DNA of 64,000 nucleotides from Dehalococcoidia bacterium (GCA_022824925.1 JAJDYW010000034.1:24402-88401), one strand, 5' to 3'. Positions 28,478-38,399 are shown, counted from the stretch's first letter. Translations and numbers: made by a program. Notes: generated from the sequence alone by a model not told the origin.

Positions 28478-28500
28478 GCCCGAGCGTTTTGCGCTCGGGC
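28478..28500. other. Strong hairpin GCCCGAGCG-TTTTG-CGCTCGGGC in mfd leader
   Basis: Perfect 9-bp stem, 5-nt loop, 20 nt upstream of mfd ATG; no U-tract. Confidence 0.6.
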
Positions 28501-28520
28501 CGATCGGCGTTGGGGTGAAC

Positions 28521-31500
28521 ATGGCCGGTGAGCTGACAGGCGTGCGGGCGGTCGTCGAGGGATGCCTCGGCGGGATCGCGCGCGGGCGGGCGGCAATCGA
28601 ACTGGGCACGCCGGACGCGGCCAAGCCGGCGACGATCGCGGCCCTGGCGGCGCTGCGGGAAGGCCCCACGCTGGTCGTGGCGCCCTCGCCGGGACGCGCC
28701 TCGCTGCTGGCGGAGGAGCTGGCGCTCTACGCCGGCGACCTGCTGGTCGCGCGGTTGCCCGCGGGCGAACAGCTCCCCTACGAGCTCGCCGAGGACGACC
28801 CGGCGGCCGTCGCCGACCGCGACCGCGCCCTGCGACAGCTGCGGGCGGGCGAGCCGGCGATCGTGGTGGCGTCGTGGGCAGCGGTGGCGGAGTTCCGGGC
28901 GGGGCCGGAGGTGGAGGCGGCGGGGACAGAGGTGCGGGTAGGGGCGACCCTCGCGCCGGAAGCGCTCCAGCGGGCGCTGGAGGCGGCCGGCTATCGCTTC
29001 GAGCCGCTGGCGGACGAACCGGGGGTGGCGACGCGACGCGGGGGCATCCTCGACGTGTTCCCGGCGGGGGCGGAGGAGCCCCTGCGCATCGAGTTCTTCG
29101 GGGACGAGGTCGAGAGCATCCGGCGCATCGACCTCTCGACGCAGCGGAGCATCGAGCGGGTCGGGTCGGCGGTGCTGCCGCCGCTCGCGAGCCACACGGC
29201 GGAGGCGCAGGCGCGGGCACGCGAGCTGCGCGAGGCAGTCACCATCGGGGGCGAGGCGGCGGAGGCGGTCGCGCAGGAGCTGGAGTTGCTCGCCGGAGGC
29301 GAGCGCAGCCGCTTTCCCGGCTACTTCGAGCCGCTCCTGAACCGCGCGACGGCCTTCGACTACCTTCCGGCGGAGGGCCTGGTCGTCGTCGATGAGCGGG
29401 AGGAGGGCGTCGAGGCGCTCGCCCTGCACGTGCGCCACCAGGAGGAGGCCCGCGGTGCGCTCGAACGGCGGGGCGAGATCCCGGTGGGGCTGCCCGACCT
29501 GGGGCTGGGCCCGGAGGACGTGGCGAGGCTGCTGGATGGGCACGGGAGGCGGGTCGAGCTGCGGCGCTTCGGGGCGGAGGAGCTGGGGGCGGAGCGGCTG
29601 CCGTTCGCGGCCGCGCCGGCGTTCGGGGGGCGCATCCGGGAGGTGGTGCGGCAGGCGGAGGCGTGGGCGGAGGAAGGGCGGGGCGTGGTGCTGGCCTCGC
29701 AGCAGGCGCTACGCCTCGCCGACCTCATGGAGGAGGAGGGGGTCGAGCCGCGCCTGCTGGAGGCCCTGGGCGAACCGCCCGAGCCGGGGAGCATCGCGAT
29801 CGTGCCGGCAACGGCGAGCGGTGGCTTCCTGCTGGGGGAGGACTTCGCGCTGGTCAGCGACGAGGAGGTGTTCGGGCTGCGCCGCACGCGGCGTCCACAG
29901 CGTCGCCGCCGGGGCGTCACCCCGAACATCCTGACGACGCTCCAGCCCGGCGACCCGGTCGTGCACATCGACCACGGCATCGCCCGCTTCGCGGGGCTCA
30001 CGCGGCGCACGACGGACGGGGTCGAGCGGGAGTACCTGGAGCTCGAGTACGCGGAGGGCGACCGCCTCTTCGTTCCCACGGACCAGCTCGATGCGGTCAG
30101 CGCCTACGTCGGGCCGAGCGACCGGCCGCCGTCGCTCACGCGGCTTGGCTCGCAGGAATGGACGCACACGAAGCGCCGCGTGCGGCGGGCGGTGGCGGAG
30201 ATCGCGCAGGAGCTGCTCGACCTGTACGCGCGGCGGGCGGTGGCGAAGGGGGACGCCTGCGCCGGTGACGGGCCGTGGCAGATCGAGATGGAGGGCGCCT
30301 TCCCCTTCGTGGAGACGCCGGACCAGCTCCAGGCGATCACGGACGTGAAGGCGGACATGGAGTCGACCAAGCCGATGGACCGCCTCATCGCGGGGGACGT
30401 CGGCTACGGGAAGACGGAGGTGGCCGTGCGCGCCGCCTTCAAGGCGGTGATGGCGGGCCGGCAGGTGGCCGTGCTCGTGCCGACGACGGTGCTCGCCGAG
30501 CAGCACGGCCAGACGTTCCGGGAGCGCATGAGCGGCTTCCCCGTGGAGACGGCCGTCCTCTCCCGGTTCCGCGGACCGAAGGAGCAGCGCGACATCGTCG
30601 ACGGTATCGCGAGCGGACAGGTCGACATCGCCATCGGGACGCACCGCCTGCTGCAGCGCGACGTGGCCTTCAAGGACCTCGGGCTGGTGGTCATCGACGA
30701 GGAGCAGCGCTTCGGCGTGGCGCACAAGGAGCGCTTCCGCCAGATGCGAGCGGAGGTGGACACGCTGACGATGTCGGCGACGCCGATCCCGCGCACGCTG
30801 CAGATGTCGCTGGCCGGCATCCGGGACACCTCGATGGTGGCGACGGCGCCCGAGGAGCGGCTGCCCATCCGCACGTACGTGACGGGGTGGGACGACGAGA
30901 TCGTGCGGGAGGCGATCGTGCGGGAGATGGAGCGGGGCGGCCAGATCTACTTCGTGCACAACCGCGTCCAGAACATCGAGCGGATCGCGCTGCGGCTGCG
31001 CGAGCTCGTGCCCGAAGCGGAGATCGCGATCGGGCACGGGCAGATGCCGGAGGAGCAGCTGGAGCGGGTGATGGTCCAGTTCGGGGCCGGCGCCTACGAC
31101 GTGCTCCTCTGCACGACCATCATCGAGAGCGGGCTCGACCTGCCCAACGTGAACACGATCATCATCAACAACGCGAACCAGTTCGGGCTGGCGCAGCTCT
31201 ACCAGCTTCGGGGGCGCGTGGGGCGCTCGGCCAACCGCGCCTTCGCCTACTTCCTCTACGACCGCAACCGGGCGATCTCGGAGTCGGCGCAGAAGCGGCT
31301 GGCGGCGATCTTCGAGGCGGCCGAGCTCGGGAGCGGCTTCCAGATCGCCCTGCGCGACCTCGAGATCCGCGGGGCGGGGAACCTGCTGGGGTCCGCGCAG
31401 AGCGGGCACATCGCGGCGGTGGGGTTCGACCTGTTCTCGAAGCTCGTGGGGGAAGCGGTGGAACAGCTGCGGGGCGGGCTGGAGGGCGGGGGAGCCGCGG

Positions 31501-31949
31501 ACGGGCGGTCGCTGGCGCCGGCGCCGCGCATCGACCTGCCCGTGAGCGCGTCGATCCCGGAGCGTTATGTCGCGGACATGGAGACGCGCCTGGCCCTCTA
31601 CGAGCGCATCGCGAAGGTCGAGACTCCGCAGGGAGTGGCGGAGATGGAGGAGGAGCTGCGCGACCGCTTCGGCGAGCCCCCACCGCTCGTGCAGAACCTG
31701 CTCGGGGTCTCCCTGCTGAAGGCGGTGGGACGGCAGGCGGGCATCGAGCGCATCTCGACCAGCCCGGAGAGCTTCCACCTGCGCCTGCGCGGGGGCACGA
31801 CCCGCGCCCACCAGCGAGCGGTCGACAGGCTGGGCATCGCGGGGGCGCGGGTGGGGCCGGAGCAGGTGCGGATCGCGCGGGAGCAGGCGGGCACGGAGTG
31901 GATGCCGCTGCTCGTGCGCGTCCTGCGCGCGCTCGCAGACGCGGCCTGA
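28521..31949 (+). CDS. mfd: Transcription-repair coupling factor Mfd
   Basis: GDVGYGKTEVAVRAAFKAV, DEEQRFGVAHKE, SATPIPRTLQMS, QLRGRVGRS. Confidence 0.97.
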   Translation: MAGELTGVRAVVEGCLGGIARGRAAIELGTPDAAKPATIAALAALREGPTLVVAPSPGRASLLAEELALYAGDLLVARLPAGEQLPYELAEDDPAAVADRDRALRQLRAGEPAIVVASWAAVAEFRAGPEVEAAGTEVRVGATLAPEALQRALEAAGYRFEPLADEPGVATRRGGILDVFPAGAEEPLRIEFFGDEVESIRRIDLSTQRSIERVGSAVLPPLASHTAEAQARARELREAVTIGGEAAEAVAQELELLAGGERSRFPGYFEPLLNRATAFDYLPAEGLVVVDEREEGVEALALHVRHQEEARGALERRGEIPVGLPDLGLGPEDVARLLDGHGRRVELRRFGAEELGAERLPFAAAPAFGGRIREVVRQAEAWAEEGRGVVLASQQALRLADLMEEEGVEPRLLEALGEPPEPGSIAIVPATASGGFLLGEDFALVSDEEVFGLRRTRRPQRRRRGVTPNILTTLQPGDPVVHIDHGIARFAGLTRRTTDGVEREYLELEYAEGDRLFVPTDQLDAVSAYVGPSDRPPSLTRLGSQEWTHTKRRVRRAVAEIAQELLDLYARRAVAKGDACAGDGPWQIEMEGAFPFVETPDQLQAITDVKADMESTKPMDRLIAGDVGYGKTEVAVRAAFKAVMAGRQVAVLVPTTVLAEQHGQTFRERMSGFPVETAVLSRFRGPKEQRDIVDGIASGQVDIAIGTHRLLQRDVAFKDLGLVVIDEEQRFGVAHKERFRQMRAEVDTLTMSATPIPRTLQMSLAGIRDTSMVATAPEERLPIRTYVTGWDDEIVREAIVREMERGGQIYFVHNRVQNIERIALRLRELVPEAEIAIGHGQMPEEQLERVMVQFGAGAYDVLLCTTIIESGLDLPNVNTIIINNANQFGLAQLYQLRGRVGRSANRAFAYFLYDRNRAISESAQKRLAAIFEAAELGSGFQIALRDLEIRGAGNLLGSAQSGHIAAVGFDLFSKLVGEAVEQLRGGLEGGGAADGRSLAPAPRIDLPVSASIPERYVADMETRLALYERIAKVETPQGVAEMEEELRDRFGEPPPLVQNLLGVSLLKAVGRQAGIERISTSPESFHLRLRGGTTRAHQRAVDRLGIAGARVGPEQVRIAREQAGTEWMPLLVRVLRALADAA

Positions 31950-31984
31950 CTGGACCGCGCGGGGCCGCGCTTCATACTGGAGCC

Positions 31985-32809
31985 GTGGACGGCGCGAACC
32001 TCTTCACGATGCTCTCGGCCTACCGGCCGGGAGCCGCTTCACCCTTCGAGGACTACTGCACGAACGGCCTCGCCTACCTGCTGGCGACCGGCCACGACGC
32101 ACTCGGCGCGCTCGTCGCGGAGGCGGCGGGGGCGGAGGGCGGGGTGACCGACGTGGCCGTGCAGCCGGGACCGGACACGCCGCTGGCGGACCTCGCGATC
32201 ACGTTCGCGGACGGGCGCGAGGCGCTGGTCGAGATCGAGGTGGCGCCCGCCGAGGCCGTCGAGCGGCCGGACGCGGGCCGTAAGGTCGCGCGGCTACAGG
32301 TCGGCTTCGAGGGCGGGTCGCCGGGGGCGGTCGACTGGAACGCGATCGCGGACGCCCTCGCGGACCACCCGGACCGGCTGGCGCGCGAGTTCGCCGAGTT
32401 CGTGCGCCGGGACGTGCTGGGCCTCGAAGCGGTGGGGCTCGACGACGCGCTCCACACGAACCGGCTCTACGCGCTGGGCGGGGCGGCCCTGCGCGAGCGC
32501 TTCGGGAGTGGGGTGCGCTACGAGAACAGCTCCTCGCAGCCCGTCCAGGGTCGCTACCGCTACCTCGGGACCACGTTCGCGCCGGCCGGAGGAGACCTGC
32601 ACTACTGGATCGGGCTGGTGAACGAGTCGCTGCCGCTGAGCGAGCACTATCACCTGATGCTGGCGAGCAAGACCACACCCCTGGAAGAGCCCGCCGGCCA
32701 GCCCCGCGCGACGGGCAACTGGCGCTGGGAGCACTGGTCGGGGATGGGCCGGGTGGTACGGCCGGTGGGGCCGGCGGAGTACGGGTCGCTGCTGGGGCGG
32801 ATGGGGTAG
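31985..32809 (+). CDS. Conserved hypothetical, PD-(D/E)XK nuclease-like
   Basis: N-terminal SPFEDYCTNGLAYLLATGHDALGALV and DLAITFADGREALVEIEV resemble nuclease-superfamily cores; not diagnostic. Confidence 0.55.
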   Translation: MDGANLFTMLSAYRPGAASPFEDYCTNGLAYLLATGHDALGALVAEAAGAEGGVTDVAVQPGPDTPLADLAITFADGREALVEIEVAPAEAVERPDAGRKVARLQVGFEGGSPGAVDWNAIADALADHPDRLAREFAEFVRRDVLGLEAVGLDDALHTNRLYALGGAALRERFGSGVRYENSSSQPVQGRYRYLGTTFAPAGGDLHYWIGLVNESLPLSEHYHLMLASKTTPLEEPAGQPRATGNWRWEHWSGMGRVVRPVGPAEYGSLLGRMG

Positions 32810-32823
32810 GGGGCGCCCCCTAC
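32806..32823. other. Perfect 18-bp palindrome GTAGGGGGCGCCCCCTAC containing stop codons of two convergent genes
   Basis: Read directly; TAG 32807-32809 (+) and TAG 32820-32822 (-). Confidence 0.9.
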
Positions 32824-33872
32824 ACCTTGGCCGGCTCGAGCTCCGCGAGCTCGGCCATGAGCTCCATCGCCTCGGGCTGGTTGGTGTTGACGGTGATGCC
32901 GGTGATGGGGTCGTCGGCCCAGCGCTTGTAGCGCTCGCGGATGCGCTCGACGGGGCCGATGAGGGCGGTCTCATCGAGGAACTCGTCGGGGACGGCGGCG
33001 GTGGCCTCCTCCTTGCGCCCGGCGAGGAAGAGCTCCTGGATGCGCTTGGCGGCGTCGCCGTAGCCGCGGCGAACCATGTTGTCGTTGTGGTAGTTCTGGG
33101 TGCGGTGGCCCATGCCGCCCACGTAGAGGGCGGTGTTCGGCTTCATCGCGTCGAGGGCGCCCTGGACGTCGTCGGTGATGTTGACGGCGGCGCCGACCTG
33201 GATCTCCATGTCCTTGAGGCTCTTGCCGCCGCCGGCGCGCCGGAAGCCTTCCTCGAGCCAGGGCATGAAGTGGTCGAGCTGCTTGCCGGGGACGTAGCCG
33301 AGGGGCAGCCAGCCGTCGGCGATCTCGGCGGTGAGGCGCACGTTGGCGGGGCTGCCGGTGCCGAGCCAGATGGGGATGTTGGCGTTCATGTGGAGGATGG
33401 AGCGGAGCGGCTTGCCCAGGCCGGAGGCTCCCTCCCCGGCGTAGGGCAGGGAGATCTCGGCGCCCTCGTGCATCACGGGGCGCTCGCGCTCGAAGATCTT
33501 GCGCATGATCTGGACGTAGTCGCGGATGCGGTAGTAGGGCTTCCCCCAGGGCTCGCCGTACCAGCCCTCCACGATCTGGGGACCGGAGACGCCGATCCCG
33601 GCGATGAAGCGGTTCCCGCCGGCCATGGCATCGACGGTGGCGACGGACATGGCGCAGTTGGCGGCGGTGCGCGCGGCGAGCTGCATGATGCCCGTGCCGA
33701 GCCGGATGCGGTCGGTGACGGCGGCCAGGTAGGCGAGGGGCGTGACGGCGTCGGAGCCGTAGGCCTCGGCCGTCCAGACGGAGTCGTAGCCGAGGCGTTC
33801 TGCCATCTGAACCTTCTCGACGGGCAGGTTCATGCGGGCGCCCGAGTAGCCGATACCGATGCCGAGCTTCAT
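32820..33872 (-). CDS. LLM-class F420/flavin-dependent oxidoreductase
   Basis: MKLGIGIGYSGARMNLPVEKVQMAERLGYDSVWTAEAYGSDAVTPLAYLAAVTDRIRLGTGI. Confidence 0.92.
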   Translation of the reverse strand: MKLGIGIGYSGARMNLPVEKVQMAERLGYDSVWTAEAYGSDAVTPLAYLAAVTDRIRLGTGIMQLAARTAANCAMSVATVDAMAGGNRFIAGIGVSGPQIVEGWYGEPWGKPYYRIRDYVQIMRKIFERERPVMHEGAEISLPYAGEGASGLGKPLRSILHMNANIPIWLGTGSPANVRLTAEIADGWLPLGYVPGKQLDHFMPWLEEGFRRAGGGKSLKDMEIQVGAAVNITDDVQGALDAMKPNTALYVGGMGHRTQNYHNDNMVRRGYGDAAKRIQELFLAGRKEEATAAVPDEFLDETALIGPVERIRERYKRWADDPITGITVNTNQPEAMELMAELAELEPAKV

Positions 33873-33992
33873 GAGAGTCCTCCGGGGAGCGTGCGGGGCT
33901 CCAACGCGGCAGGATTCTACGGGGAACGGAGGCAGTGGACCGGCGGGGTCGGGATGGGTCAGACTGCGCAGGTTCGTTCGAGGGGGCAGACG

Positions 33993-34496
33993 ATGGCCGA
34001 GCCGATTACGCGGGAGAGCCTGTTCGAGGCGCTCCTCCAGCAGTGGCAGACGACCGAGGACGCGATCGCGGCAGTCGGAGAGCACTTCGACAGGCCGGCG
34101 CACGACGGCTGGACGGTGGGCGACATCTTCCGGCACTTGACCGCCATCAGTCACCGCGAGTCAGCGGCCGTGCGGGCGATGCTCGCGACGGGCGAGTACG
34201 AGATCCCGGGCGACGACGCGAACGAGGCGGAGGTCGAGAAGTTCCGCTCGCTCGACTACAAGATGCTGCGGATCGAGCTGAACACCGCGCACGGGGTCGT
34301 CTGGATGTACGTGCAGCGGTTCAGCGACGAGGACCTGGCGCAGACGTACAAGCTGATGGGGAACGACTGGACGCTGGGGCAGGTCCTGGGCGTCGTCGCG
34401 AGGCACGAAGCGGACCACGTGGCGGTTGCGCTGGAGGCGGCGGGCGTGCCGGAGTCGGCGGTCGTGCCGGTCGAGACGGCGCACCGCTGGGTCTGA
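33993..34496 (+). CDS. DinB-like protein, copy 1
   Basis: HDGWTVGDIFRHLTAISH, HEADHV; 32-aa core identical to copies 2 and 3. Confidence 0.82.
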   Translation: MAEPITRESLFEALLQQWQTTEDAIAAVGEHFDRPAHDGWTVGDIFRHLTAISHRESAAVRAMLATGEYEIPGDDANEAEVEKFRSLDYKMLRIELNTAHGVVWMYVQRFSDEDLAQTYKLMGNDWTLGQVLGVVARHEADHVAVALEAAGVPESAVVPVETAHRWV

Positions 34497-34520
34497 GGGG
34501 ACACACGCAAGGCGGCCGGC

Positions 34521-35024
34521 ATGGCAGAGACGATGACGCGAGAGGCGCTGTTCCAGGAGATCTGCGAGACCTGGCAGCGGACGGAGGACGCGGTCGCGGC
34601 GCTGGGGCCGCACTTCGACACGCCCGCCCACGACGACTGGACGGTCGGGGACGTGTGCCGCCACCTGACGGCGACGAGCCACATGATGTCGGGGCGCATC
34701 CGCGCCCTGCTGGCGACGGGCGAGCTCCCGTTCCCCGGTGACGACGGGAACGCCGAGTGGGTCGAGAAGTTCCGGTCGCTCGACTACAAGATGCTGCGGA
34801 TCGAGCTGAACACGGCGCACGGCGTCGTCTGGATGTACGTCCAGCGTTTCAGCGACGAGGACCTGGCGCAGCGGTTCACGATCTTCGGGGAGGAGTACAC
34901 GCTGGGCGAGGTGATCCGGCAGCGGGTGCTGCACGAGCTGAGCCATATCGACGAGGCGCTGGCGGCTGCGGGGCTGGTGGAGTCGGCGATCGCGCCGGTG
35001 GAGACGGCGCATCGCTGGGCATAA
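34521..35024 (+). CDS. DinB-like protein, copy 2
   Basis: HDDWTVGDVCRHLTATSH, HELSHI; identical core SLDYKMLRIELNTAHGVVWMYVQRFSDEDLAQ. Confidence 0.82.
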   Translation: MAETMTREALFQEICETWQRTEDAVAALGPHFDTPAHDDWTVGDVCRHLTATSHMMSGRIRALLATGELPFPGDDGNAEWVEKFRSLDYKMLRIELNTAHGVVWMYVQRFSDEDLAQRFTIFGEEYTLGEVIRQRVLHELSHIDEALAAAGLVESAIAPVETAHRWA

Positions 35025-35200
35025 CGAGGAGAGCGCCGCGCTGGCGCGCGGCTGAGGATCGAGTGACGGGAGGACGCGTCAAGACCGGTGCTCGCGGCCG
35101 TCAGCTACGCTCGGAGCCCGTTCTTCGAGAACCGGCTAGACCGCCCCCGCGCGATCCGCCACAATGCGGGTCGCACTCCCTGACGGTACGGAGGTTGACG

Positions 35201-35695
35201 ATGGCCGATTCCCGAGAGGCGTTGTTCCAGTCGATTTGCGAGACGTGGCAGAGGACCGAGGACGCGATCGATGCGCTCGGCGCCCACTTCGACAAGCCGG
35301 CATACGATGGTTGGTCCGTTGGCGACGTTATTCGCCACGTTACGGCGCTCAGCCACGACACGTCCGCGCACATCCGCGCGATGATCGCGACGGGCGAGTT
35401 CCCGGCGGATGACAGCGGCAACCAGGACGGCGTCGACAAGTTCGCCTCGCTCGACTACAAGATGCTGCGCATCGAGCTGAACACCGCCCACGGGGTCGTC
35501 TGGATGTACGTCCAGCGGTTCAGCGATGAGGACCTCGCGCAGGAGTACTCGATCGGCGGCAACAGCTTCTCGCTGGGCACGATCATCAGCCTGCTCACGC
35601 AGCACGAGCACCAGCACGTGACGGAGGCGCTGGAAGCGGCGGGCCTCGACGACTCGGCCGTGGTCGAGCTGGAGACGGCTCACCGCTGGGCCTAG
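35201..35695 (+). CDS. DinB-like protein, copy 3
   Basis: YDGWSVGDVIRHVTALSH, HEHQHV; identical core. Confidence 0.82.
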   Translation: MADSREALFQSICETWQRTEDAIDALGAHFDKPAYDGWSVGDVIRHVTALSHDTSAHIRAMIATGEFPADDSGNQDGVDKFASLDYKMLRIELNTAHGVVWMYVQRFSDEDLAQEYSIGGNSFSLGTIISLLTQHEHQHVTEALEAAGLDDSAVVELETAHRWA

Positions 35696-35726
35696 CGCCG
35701 CTCACCCCCCAGCCTGATACCTGCGG

Positions 35727-35755
35727 AGGCGCCCTTCGGGGGCGTTTCCGTTTGT
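35727..35755 (+). terminator. Putative intrinsic terminator after DinB-like triplet
   Basis: CGCCC-TTCGG-GGGCG stem extended by GU pairs, followed by TTTCCGTTTG. Confidence 0.55.
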
Positions 35756-35838
35756 CTGCGCGGCGCCCGCGACCCTGACCGGGCTTGCCCGGACGTGGCA
35801 AGATGCGGGCGGCCCGCGGCGGCGGGCGGAGGCCGCGC

Positions 35839-36930
35839 ATGAAGTTCGGAATCTCGGTTGGCTTCGTGGTGACCAAGCCGTGGGACGCGATGAGCGAGTC
35901 GCGCGTCTTCCACGAGGCGGTCGAGGTGGTCGAGCTGGCGGACGAGCTGGGCTTCGACAGTTGCTGGTCGGTGGAGCACCACTTCCTCGAGGAGTACTCG
36001 CACATGTCGGCGCCCGACATGTTCTTCGCCTACTGCGCGGCGCGGACGAAGCAGATCCGCTTCGGGCACGGCATCTACCTGATGCTCCCCAACATCAACC
36101 ATCCGGCGCGGGTGGCGGAACGCATCGCCACGCTGGACATCCTCAGCAACGGGCGGGTGGAGCTGGGCACGGGGCGGAGCGCGACGTGGACGGAGCTCGG
36201 CGGGTTCCTCGTGGAGCCGGACGACACGAAGGAGATGTGGGAGGAATCGACGCGCTCGGTCGTGAAGATGTGGACGAGCGACGAGTTCTCGATCCGGGGG
36301 AAGCACTTCTCCATGCCGCCCCGGAACGTTTTGCCGAAGCCCGTGCAGCAGCCCCACCCGCCCCTCTGGGTAGCGGTGCAGAGCCCGGAGACGGCCGTGC
36401 TCGCGGGGGAGAAGGGCATCGGGATGCTGGGGGTGACGCTCGGGGGCATCCCCAAGTACGCGGACCTGATCGCGGACTACCGGCGCGCCAGCCGCGAGGC
36501 GGAGCCGATCGGGCTGACGGTGAACAACCAGGTGCGGGCGCAGGGCCAGCTCTTCTGCCACCCGGACTCGGACTTCGCCCAGAAGATGGTGGGGAAGGCG
36601 CACGAGCAGCTCGCGGGGCCGCTCAGCTCCTACCTGATGACGATGGGCTCGACCTACCCGAGCCCCGCCTACCACGCCCACTCGCTGGGCTCGGGCGCGG
36701 CCTTCCGCCCGCCCCTGGGCGCCGACCAGGTGGGGAAGCTGGTGGGGACTCCGGACGAGGTCGCGCGTGCGGTCGAGGACTGGCAGCAGCTGGGCGTGGA
36801 CGCCCTCAACATCGGCGTCAGCGGGCGCTGGTCGACGCACGAGCAAAACCTGGAATCGATGCGGCTGTTCGCGAGGGAGGTCATGCCCGCCTTCGCCGAC
36901 GAGCCGGTGGGCAGCGGGGCGGCGACGTGA
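35839..36930 (+). CDS. LLM-class flavin-dependent oxidoreductase
   Basis: MKFGISVGF...ADELGFDSCWSVEHHFLEEYS, VAERIATLDILSNGRVELGTGRS. Confidence 0.92.
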   Translation: MKFGISVGFVVTKPWDAMSESRVFHEAVEVVELADELGFDSCWSVEHHFLEEYSHMSAPDMFFAYCAARTKQIRFGHGIYLMLPNINHPARVAERIATLDILSNGRVELGTGRSATWTELGGFLVEPDDTKEMWEESTRSVVKMWTSDEFSIRGKHFSMPPRNVLPKPVQQPHPPLWVAVQSPETAVLAGEKGIGMLGVTLGGIPKYADLIADYRRASREAEPIGLTVNNQVRAQGQLFCHPDSDFAQKMVGKAHEQLAGPLSSYLMTMGSTYPSPAYHAHSLGSGAAFRPPLGADQVGKLVGTPDEVARAVEDWQQLGVDALNIGVSGRWSTHEQNLESMRLFAREVMPAFADEPVGSGAAT

Positions 36931-38399
36931 CGGCGACGGCGGCCTACCGGACGGTCTCCCCCGAGGAGGCGGCCTCAGCGGTCCAGGACGGCGACGTCCT
37001 CTACTGCTCGCTCACCTCGCTCGACTACGTGCTCGACGCGATCGCGGCGCGGCGCGACCTGCAGGACGTGCGCGTACGGCTGACGACGCCGGGGCAGGAT
37101 CCCGGCTGGCTTTCGCCCGAGGCGGACGACGAGCGGTTCACGGTCGACTTCCAGATCTTCATCGGGGACTTCGCACGGTTCTCGACGGACTCGGGGGTGG
37201 CCTCGTACATCCCGAACCTGTTCTCGACGGAGATGAAGCAGATCGAGCGGCCCGACGACTGCCTCTTCCCGGACGTGTTTCTCACGCGGGTGAGCCGCCC
37301 CAACGAGAAGGGGTACGTGAACTTCGGGCCGATGATGTTCAACAAGCGCGGCTACGTGCAGAACTGCCGGACCGTCATCGCCGAGATCGACGACAGCTTC
37401 CCCGTGTTCCACGGGGACTGCACGGTGCACGTCTCCGAGATCGACTACCTCGTGGAGGGCGAGTACGGGCCGAGCACGGCGGAGATCCGGGCGAAGGTGG
37501 AGGCGGTGGAGGACGCGGGCAGGCGGGAGGGTCTGCTGGACCTGATGGATTCCGTGCCCGATCGCTGGCTGCGGGGGCTGCTGCGCCGGAGCTTCTGGTT
37601 CTTCGAGAAGCTCGACCCGGCGATGGTGGCTCCGCTGCTGGGGAAGGGGCCGGAGCCGGACGCGGAGTCGAAGGCGATCGCTGGGCACGTGGCGGAGGTG
37701 GTGTCGGACGGGGCGAACCTGCAGATCGGTGTGGGCGAGCCGAGCAGCTCGCTCGTGCGCGCCGGCGCCTTCGATGAGAAGGAGGGGCTGGGGCTGCACT
37801 CCGAGATGATCATCCCGGGGTGGACGCGGCTCATCCGCGAGGGGCAGATGACCGACCTGCACAAGCGCTTCCGCCCGGGCGTGGCGGTAGCGGCGGGGTG
37901 GGCCGGCTGCACGCCGCAGGACCTGGAGTTCATCGCGGAGAACCCCCGCTGCGAGCTGCACCCCTCGGCCTTCGTCCTCGACCCAAAGGTGATGTCCGCG
38001 AACGACCGCGTGCACGCGATCAACAGCGCCATCAACATCGACCTGCAGGGGCAGATCAACGCCGAAACGGTGCACGGGGCGCGCATGATCAACGGCACGG
38101 GCGGCCAGCCCGACAGCCACTACGCGGCCATGTACTCGGAGGGCGGGCGCGCGATCACCGTTATGAAGTCGACGGCGCTGGGGGGCACGGCCTCGCGCGT
38201 GGTCGCGACGCACGAGCCGGGCACGGTGGTGACGATCCCGCGGCCGCTCGCGGATACGGTCGTGACGGAGTACGGGATCGCGCGCTTGTTCGGGAAGAGC
38301 ACGCGCGAACGGGCGGCGGAGCTGATCGCGATCGCGCACCCGGACTTCCGCCGGGAGCTGCGGCGCGAAGCGGAGCGGCTCTTCGGGCTGCGCCCGTGA
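36927..38399 (+). CDS. Acetyl-CoA hydrolase/CoA-transferase family protein
   Basis: GDVLYCSLTSLDYVLDAIAARRDL, LQIGVGEPSSSL, GLHSEMIIPGW, INIDLQGQINAETV. Confidence 0.87.
   Translation: MTATAAYRTVSPEEAASAVQDGDVLYCSLTSLDYVLDAIAARRDLQDVRVRLTTPGQDPGWLSPEADDERFTVDFQIFIGDFARFSTDSGVASYIPNLFSTEMKQIERPDDCLFPDVFLTRVSRPNEKGYVNFGPMMFNKRGYVQNCRTVIAEIDDSFPVFHGDCTVHVSEIDYLVEGEYGPSTAEIRAKVEAVEDAGRREGLLDLMDSVPDRWLRGLLRRSFWFFEKLDPAMVAPLLGKGPEPDAESKAIAGHVAEVVSDGANLQIGVGEPSSSLVRAGAFDEKEGLGLHSEMIIPGWTRLIREGQMTDLHKRFRPGVAVAAGWAGCTPQDLEFIAENPRCELHPSAFVLDPKVMSANDRVHAINSAINIDLQGQINAETVHGARMINGTGGQPDSHYAAMYSEGGRAITVMKSTALGGTASRVVATHEPGTVVTIPRPLADTVVTEYGIARLFGKSTRERAAELIAIAHPDFRRELRREAERLFGLRP

Noticed and set aside
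28478-28500. Intrinsic terminator for glcF
   Set aside because: Strong stem but no U-tract and located 107+ nt after glcF in the mfd leader; kept as an unexplained hairpin
29709-31811. 700-aa minus-strand ORF
   Set aside because: Antisense shadow of mfd with H/R/D/V-biased composition
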